A stretch of 64,000 nt of DNA from DASULK01 sp036278255 (lineage in GTDB: Bacteria > Actinomycetota > Actinomycetes > Mycobacteriales > Micromonosporaceae), in contig DASULK010000018.1 of the NCBI GenBank assembly GCA_036278255.1, positions 1 through 64,000 of the forward strand, given 5' to 3'. Numbering within the stretch: the first letter of the stretch is position 1; each line of letters begins with the position of its first letter. Below, piece after piece: positions 59,225 through 64,000 of this stretch. Position numbers and translations under genes: made by a program. Below the pieces are notes generated by a model. It saw nothing but the letters and a program-made list of their open reading frames with translations. It was not told where the DNA came from and did not search any database.

Positions 59225-61899
59225 AAACGGCGGAGATCAAGCGGCGGTTCTTGGCGCACTTCGAGGCGAATGGCCATGTCGTGGTGCCATCCGCTCCGCT
59301 GCCCGCCATCAACGACCCCAACCTGCTCTTCGTCCCGGCGGGGATGGTGCCGTTCGTGCCGTATTTCCTCGGCCAGCAGACCCCGCCATACCAGCGGGCG
59401 GCGAGCGTGCAGAAGTGCATCCGTACGCCGGACATCGACGAGGTCGGCAAGACCAGCCGGCACGGCACCTTCTTTCAGATGAACGGCAACTTCTCCTTCG
59501 GCGACTACTTCAAGGCGGGGGCGATCCCGCTGGCCTGGGAGCTGAGCACCAAACCGGTGGAGGAGGGCGGCTACGGGCTCGACCCGGACCGCATCTGGGT
59601 CACCGTCTACCTCGACGACGACGAGGCCATCGACATCTGGCGCGCTACCGGGGTGCCCATCGAGCGGATCGTGCGCCGCGGCAAGCAGGACAACTTCTGG
59701 GACATGGGCATTCCCGGACCGTGCGGCCCGTGCTCGGAGCTCTACTACGACCGTGGCCCCGCGTACGGGCGGGAGGGTGGCCCGGAGGTCGACGAGGACC
59801 GTTACCTGGAGTTCTGGAACCTCGTCTTCATGCAGTTCGAGCGGGGGGCGGGTCCCGGCAAGGACTATCCGATCCTCGGCGAGCTGCCCGCCAAGAACAT
59901 CGACACCGGTATGGGTCTGGAGCGGATGGCGGCCCTGCTGCAGGGGGTCGACAACCTCTACGAGATCGATGAGGTGCGGCCGATCCTGGACCGGGCCGCG
60001 GAGTTGACCGGCAAGCGGTACGGCGTCGGGTCGGGGCAGGTGGCCAGCGAATCGCACCCCGATGACGTACGCCTGCGGGTGATCGCCGACCACGTGCGGA
60101 CCTCGCTGATGCTGATCGGCGACGGGGTCACCCCCTCCAACGAGGGGCGTGGCTATGTGCTGCGTCGGATCATGCGCCGGGCGATCCGGGCGATGCGGCT
60201 GCTCGGCTGGCAGGAGCGGGCGCTGCCGGAGCTGCTGCCGGTGGCGCGGGACTGCATGGCCCCGTCTTATCCGGAGCTGGCCACCGAGTTCGACCGGATC
60301 TCGCAGTACGCCTACGCGGAGGAGGATGCGTTCCTCTCCACCCTGCGGGCGGGTACCACCATCCTGGATACGGCGATCACCGAGACCAAGGCAGCCGGGG
60401 AGGCTCGCATCTCGGGTGACAAGGTGTTCCAGCTGCACGACACCTACGGCTTCCCCATCGATCTGACCTTGGAGATCGCGGCGGAGCAGGGGCTGCAGGT
60501 CGATCGGGAGGGCTTCCGGCGGCTGATGGCCGACCAGCGGGCCCGGGCCAAGGCTGACGCGCAGGCGCGGAAGACCGGTCACGTGGACGTGTCGGCATAC
60601 CGGTCGGTGCTGGACACCGGCGGGCCGGTGGAGTTCACCGGTTACACCGAGGTCTCCCGCGAGTCGCGGGTCCGGGCTCTGATGTCCGGGGGCGAGTCGG
60701 TCGCCGCCGCGGTCGAGGGCGACGCGGTGGAGCTGGTGCTCGACGCCACCCCCTTTTATGCCGAAGGCGGTGGCCAGCAGCCTGACCAGGGCCTGATCAC
60801 GGTCGGTGGCGGCCAGGTCGAGGTCTATGACGTGCAGGAGCCGCTCCCCGGGCTGATCGTGCACCGGGCCCGGGTGCTCCGTGGTGAGGTCCGCTCCGGT
60901 GAGGCCGGTTTCGCCGAGATCGACGCCACCCGCCGTCGGGCCATCTCCCGTTCCCACACCGCCACGCACCTGGTGCACCAGACCATGCGGAACTTCCTCG
61001 GTGAGTCGGCCACCCAGGCGGGGTCGCTGAACGCGCCGGGGCGGCTGCGGTTCGACTTCAACACCCCGACCGGGGTGGCGCCGAGCGTGTTGCGGGACGT
61101 GGAGCAGCAGGTCAATGAGGTGCTGCTGGCCGACCTGGAGGTGCACGCCTTCGTCACCTCGATGGAGGAGGCACGCCGGATCGGGGCGATCGCGCTCTTC
61201 GGAGAGAAGTACGGGGACGAGGTCCGGGTCGTCGAGGTCGGCGACTACGCCCGGGAGCTGTGCGGGGGCACCCACGTGCACCGCTCCGCACAGCTCGGCC
61301 TGGTGAAGATTCTCTCCGAGGCGTCGATCGGTTCCGGGGTGCGCCGGGTCGAGGCGCTGGTCGGTCTGGATGCGTTCAACTTCCTGGCCAAGGAGCACCT
61401 GCTGGTGTCCCGGCTGGCCGAGCTGTACCGGGTGCCGAGCGACCAGGTCGCCGACCGGGTGGAGCAGACGATCAGCCAGTTGCGGGACGCCGAGCGGGAG
61501 CTGGAGAAGCTGCGGGCCCAACTGGTGCTCGGAGGTGCCGCAACGCTCGCCGACCAGGCGAAGGACGTACGGGGTGTCGCCTATGTCGGCACCGAGGCGC
61601 CGGAGGGGGCGGGCGGAAACGACGTACGGACCCTGGCGCAGGAGATCCGCGGCAAGATCGATCCGGGCCGCCCGGCGGTGGTTGCGGTGGCTGCCCGGTC
61701 GGGCGGTAAGGCGTCGCTGGTGGTCGCGGTGAACTCTGCGGCCAAGGGGCGGGGTATCTCCGCGGCGGATCTGGTCAAGGGGGCGTTGTCCGGTCGGGGC
61801 GGTGGCAGCGCCGACCTGGCGCAGGGCGGGGGCGTGCCGGCCACCGAGGCGCCGAACCTGCTCGCCACCATCGAGAAGGCGCTCGCCGAAAGTTCTTGA
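59221..61899 (+). CDS. alaS: Alanyl-tRNA synthetase
   Basis: 892 aa. The class II core opens with FLAHFEANGHVVVPSAPL and NDPNLLFVPAGMVPFVPYFLG, with GTFFQMNGNFSFGDYFK and NIDTGMGLERMA later. The editing domain has HTATHLVHQTMRNFLG (HxxxH) and ELCGGTHVHRSAQLG (Cys and His zinc ligands), followed by a coiled-coil and a C-Ala domain (GGGSADLAQGGG). All catalytic and editing parts are present. AGGAAGG lies upstream of the ATG, which overlaps the previous stop. Confidence 0.97.
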   Translation: MKTAEIKRRFLAHFEANGHVVVPSAPLPAINDPNLLFVPAGMVPFVPYFLGQQTPPYQRAASVQKCIRTPDIDEVGKTSRHGTFFQMNGNFSFGDYFKAGAIPLAWELSTKPVEEGGYGLDPDRIWVTVYLDDDEAIDIWRATGVPIERIVRRGKQDNFWDMGIPGPCGPCSELYYDRGPAYGREGGPEVDEDRYLEFWNLVFMQFERGAGPGKDYPILGELPAKNIDTGMGLERMAALLQGVDNLYEIDEVRPILDRAAELTGKRYGVGSGQVASESHPDDVRLRVIADHVRTSLMLIGDGVTPSNEGRGYVLRRIMRRAIRAMRLLGWQERALPELLPVARDCMAPSYPELATEFDRISQYAYAEEDAFLSTLRAGTTILDTAITETKAAGEARISGDKVFQLHDTYGFPIDLTLEIAAEQGLQVDREGFRRLMADQRARAKADAQARKTGHVDVSAYRSVLDTGGPVEFTGYTEVSRESRVRALMSGGESVAAAVEGDAVELVLDATPFYAEGGGQQPDQGLITVGGGQVEVYDVQEPLPGLIVHRARVLRGEVRSGEAGFAEIDATRRRAISRSHTATHLVHQTMRNFLGESATQAGSLNAPGRLRFDFNTPTGVAPSVLRDVEQQVNEVLLADLEVHAFVTSMEEARRIGAIALFGEKYGDEVRVVEVGDYARELCGGTHVHRSAQLGLVKILSEASIGSGVRRVEALVGLDAFNFLAKEHLLVSRLAELYRVPSDQVADRVEQTISQLRDAERELEKLRAQLVLGGAATLADQAKDVRGVAYVGTEAPEGAGGNDVRTLAQEIRGKIDPGRPAVVAVAARSGGKASLVVAVNSAAKGRGISAADLVKGALSGRGGGSADLAQGGGVPATEAPNLLATIEKALAESS

Positions 61900-61902
61900 T
61901 CG

Positions 61903-62364
61903 ATGAGCGGCTGGCAGCGCGGTAAGCGGCTCGGCGTCGACGTCGGGCAGGTCCGGGTCGGGGTGGCTATCTCCGATCCGGACGGGATTCTCGCCACCCC
62001 ATTGGTAACCCTGCCCCGTGACCTCAATGCCGCAAATGGGTCGATCGGTGCCGATATTTCGGAACTTGCGCGACTTGTAGAGCTTCACGGAATCGTCGAA
62101 GCCGTTGTCGGCCTACCGGTGACACTCGCCGGTAAACAAGGGCCGGCGGCGATCATTGCCAAGGACTACGCTCAGCGGCTAGCCGAGGTGATCGCCCCGG
62201 TCCCGGTACGGCTGGCGGACGAGAGGATGTCGACCGTCGTGGCAAGCCGTAGGCTTTCCGAACGTGGCGTGCGGGGACGGCGCCAACGCGCCGTGGTCGA
62301 TCAGGCGGCCGCGGTGGAGATTCTGCAGAGCTGGCTGGAAGCACAGCGGAGGCGGACACAATGA
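61903..62364 (+). CDS. ruvX: Holliday junction resolvase-like protein RuvX/YqgF
   Basis: 153 aa RNase H-like fold. KRLGVDVGQVRVGVAISDPDGILATP carries the first Asp, EAVVGLPVTLAGKQGPAA the second acidic motif, and VRLADERMSTVVASRRL plus VVDQAAAVEILQSWL complete the family pattern. Roles reported for the family include rRNA processing and junction cleavage. It begins 3 bp after the alaS stop and overlaps mltG (ATGA). A stretch at about 62005-62140 uses many A/T-ending codons, unlike its surroundings. Confidence 0.95.
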   Translation: MSGWQRGKRLGVDVGQVRVGVAISDPDGILATPLVTLPRDLNAANGSIGADISELARLVELHGIVEAVVGLPVTLAGKQGPAAIIAKDYAQRLAEVIAPVPVRLADERMSTVVASRRLSERGVRGRRQRAVVDQAAAVEILQSWLEAQRRRTQ

Positions 62365-63551
62365 TCGACGAGCTGGATCTGGCGTTCGAGGATCGGGAAC
62401 CGGGCCGCCACCGGCGGAGCCGTCGCCGGAAAAAACGCCGCAGCGGCCGGGGCAAGACGGTTGCCGCGCTCCTGATCACCTTCCTGCTGCTCGGCAGTCT
62501 CGGTGGCGGGGCCTGGTACGGCTTCGACCGGATCCAGGACTTCTTCACCGCCCCGGACTATGCCGGCAGCGGTACCGGCGAGATCACGATCGAGGTGAAG
62601 GCCGGGGACACCGCCACCGACATCGGCAACACCCTGGTCCAGGCGGATGTGGTCAAGAGCGCCAAGGCCTTCATCCAGGCGGCCACCAACAACTCCCGCA
62701 GCAAGAACATCCAGGTGGGGTTCTACAAGGTGCGGAAGCAGATGAGCGCCGAAACCGCCCTCGCTCTGCTCCTCGACCAGAAGAACCGGGTGGTCAACGG
62801 CATCACCATCCCGGAGGGGCGCACCGTCAAGCAGACCCTCAAACTCCTCTCCGAGCACACCAAGATCCCGATCAAGGAGTTCGAGAAGGCTGCGAAGGAC
62901 CCGATCGCGTTGGGCGTGCCCGACTGGTGGTTCACCCGCAAAGACGGTAAGGACAGCAGCGGTTCGATCGAAGGCTTCCTCTTCCCTGCCACCTATGAAA
63001 TCCCGCCTAACGCGACCGCGGAGACCATTCTCGGCATGATGGTGGACCAGTTCCTCGCCGTCACCACGGAGATGAAGTTCGTCGAGCGGGTGGAAGCGGA
63101 GCGCGGCGGGATCACCCCCTACGAGGCGCTGATCGTCGCTTCGCTGGCCCAGGCTGAGGCCGGTCACCCCGACGACCTCGGCAAGGTGGCCCGGGTCGCC
63201 TACAACCGGTTGTTCAAGCCGAACGCCGAGGTACCGTGCGGCTGCTTTGAGATGGATGTGACGGTCAACTACTGGCTGGAGCTGCAGGGGAAGGCGACCA
63301 AAACATCCAAGGACATGAAAATGTCTGAGCTGGACGACTCAAAGAACCCCTACAACCGCAAGCTGAAGGGGTTCATCCCGACCCCCATCAACAACCCGGG
63401 CGAACTGGCGCTGCGGGGCGCGATGGACCCGCCGAATAAAAACTGGTACTTCTTCGTCGCGATCGACAAGGACGGACACTCCGCGTTCGCCGAGACGTAC
63501 GCGGAGCAGAAGCGCAACGAAGAGAAGGCTAAGAAGAACGGCGTGCTCTGA
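62361..63551 (+). CDS. mltG: Endolytic murein transglycosylase MltG
   Basis: 396 aa. A basic N-terminus (RHRRSRRRKKRRSGRGK) is followed by one membrane helix (VAALLITFLLLGSLGGGAWYGF), a LysM-like region (VKAGDTATDIGNTLVQADVV) and the YceG domain: EGFLFPATYEIP, LIVASLAQAEAG with the catalytic Glu, KVARVAYNRL, and NPYNRKLKGFIPTPINNPGELAL. It cleaves nascent peptidoglycan strands outside the membrane. It overlaps ruvX by 4 bp, and aroE follows, the typical alaS-ruvX-mltG-aroE order. Confidence 0.95.
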   Translation: MIDELDLAFEDREPGRHRRSRRRKKRRSGRGKTVAALLITFLLLGSLGGGAWYGFDRIQDFFTAPDYAGSGTGEITIEVKAGDTATDIGNTLVQADVVKSAKAFIQAATNNSRSKNIQVGFYKVRKQMSAETALALLLDQKNRVVNGITIPEGRTVKQTLKLLSEHTKIPIKEFEKAAKDPIALGVPDWWFTRKDGKDSSGSIEGFLFPATYEIPPNATAETILGMMVDQFLAVTTEMKFVERVEAERGGITPYEALIVASLAQAEAGHPDDLGKVARVAYNRLFKPNAEVPCGCFEMDVTVNYWLELQGKATKTSKDMKMSELDDSKNPYNRKLKGFIPTPINNPGELALRGAMDPPNKNWYFFVAIDKDGHSAFAETYAEQKRNEEKAKKNGVL

Positions 63552-63552
63552 C

Positions 63553-64000
63553 ATGACTGTGCTGCGGCGGGCGGCGGTGCTCGGCAAGCCGATCGCGCAT
63601 TCGCTCTCACCGGTGATCCACAACGCCGGGTATGCGGCGGCGGGGTTGACCGGCTGGTCGTACACCGCGATCGAATGCGCCGAGGCTGAGCTGCCGGACC
63701 TAGTGGCCGGCTTCGGCCCGGAGTGGGCCGGGCTGTCGCTGACCATGCCGTTGAAGGAGGTCGCGCTGGCGGTGGCTGCCGAGGTCTCGCCGGTCGCGGC
63801 CGCAGTCGGTGCCGCCAACACGCTGGTCCGCCGACCTGACGGTTCCTGGTATGCCGACAACACCGACGTGCCCGGCATGGTCGACGTGCTGGCCGCCGCC
63901 AGTGTGGGCCGAGGGGCGGCCGTGACGGTGCTCGGCGCGGGCGGCACTGCGCGGGCCGCGCTCGCCGCGGCCGCCCGGCTGGGGGCCAGCGGGGTGACCG
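63553..64000 (+). CDS. aroE: Shikimate dehydrogenase, 3' truncated by window edge
   Basis: 149 residues visible from ATG 63553. VLGKPIAHSLSPVIHNAGYAAAGL is the shikimate-binding motif, SLTMPLKE contains the catalytic Lys, VGAANTLVRR and WYADNTDVPGM follow, and VLGAGGTARAALAAA begins the NADP-binding domain. It reduces 3-dehydroshikimate in the aromatic amino acid pathway. It starts 1 bp after the mltG stop. Confidence 0.94.
   Translation, partial: MTVLRRAAVLGKPIAHSLSPVIHNAGYAAAGLTGWSYTAIECAEAELPDLVAGFGPEWAGLSLTMPLKEVALAVAAEVSPVAAAVGAANTLVRRPDGSWYADNTDVPGMVDVLAAASVGRGAAVTVLGAGGTARAALAAAARLGASGVT

Noticed and set aside
59206..62088. 960-codon minus-strand open frame opposite alaS
   Set aside because: Same reason: shadow of a strongly coding plus-strand gene.

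Overview
The window is high-GC DNA with dense genes, frequent GTG and TTG starts, many 4-bp stop/start overlaps and strong GGAGG-type ribosome binding sites. Gene content points to an actinomycete. It includes phosphatidylinositol-mannoside synthesis, the yebC/ruvCAB/yajC/secDF/apt/rel/hisS/aspS/rarA/alaS/ruvX/mltG/aroE backbone, a second EF-G-like GTPase, DUF3618/DUF4235 proteins and an actinobacterial holin-X protein. The gene order best fits Micromonosporaceae (Micromonospora or Salinispora type). That placement is inferred from remembered gene order, not from a database search.

Layout. 1-2140: end of a heptose-type nucleotidyltransferase, an SDR and a GT9 heptosyltransferase-like enzyme, tightly coupled. 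2146-10959: topoisomerase IB, small conserved proteins, an MscS channel, a three-gene envelope cluster with an 11-residue-repeat protein, a cold-shock protein, a methyltransferase, an adenosine deaminase-family enzyme and an OmpR/histidine kinase pair. 10979-11374: a broken cyclopropane-synthase-like methyltransferase. 11504-19662: thrS, a HIT hydrolase, EF-G2 (minus strand) and the PIM pathway cluster (PI-phosphate synthase, acyltransferase, PimA, a membrane protein). 19781-21722: pdxS and yebC, with no pdxT beside them.

21723-37386 is a block of about 15.7 kb between yebC and ruvC, which are usually neighbours or nearly so in actinobacteria. It holds a PAP2-kinase-flippase triple fusion coupled to an MgtA-like P-type ATPase, a GH65 disaccharide phosphorylase, a five-gene branched-chain-amino-acid-type ABC transporter, a GAF/PucR-type regulator and a 3-hydroxybutyrate dehydrogenase-like SDR. 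A large palindromic repeat lies between the transporter and the regulator. I read this block as accessory: solute and magnesium uptake, lipid or isoprenoid handling, and hydroxyacid use.

37387-64000 returns to the housekeeping backbone: ruvCAB (recombination), yajC-secD-secF (export), apt and rel (purine salvage and (p)ppGpp), tandem cyclophilins, an MBL hydrolase, hisS-aspS, a broken RmlD-like reductase, an acetyltransferase, rarA, a proline-rich membrane protein, DUF948 and DUF6167 proteins, alaS, ruvX, mltG and the start of aroE.

The less expected points are two genes reduced by internal deletion, the absent pdxT, the split yebC-ruvC junction, the triple fusion protein, the hendecad-repeat protein, a degenerate second cyclophilin, and several palindromic intergenic elements. 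Start sites were chosen from ribosome binding sites and overlaps and are uncertain where stated.
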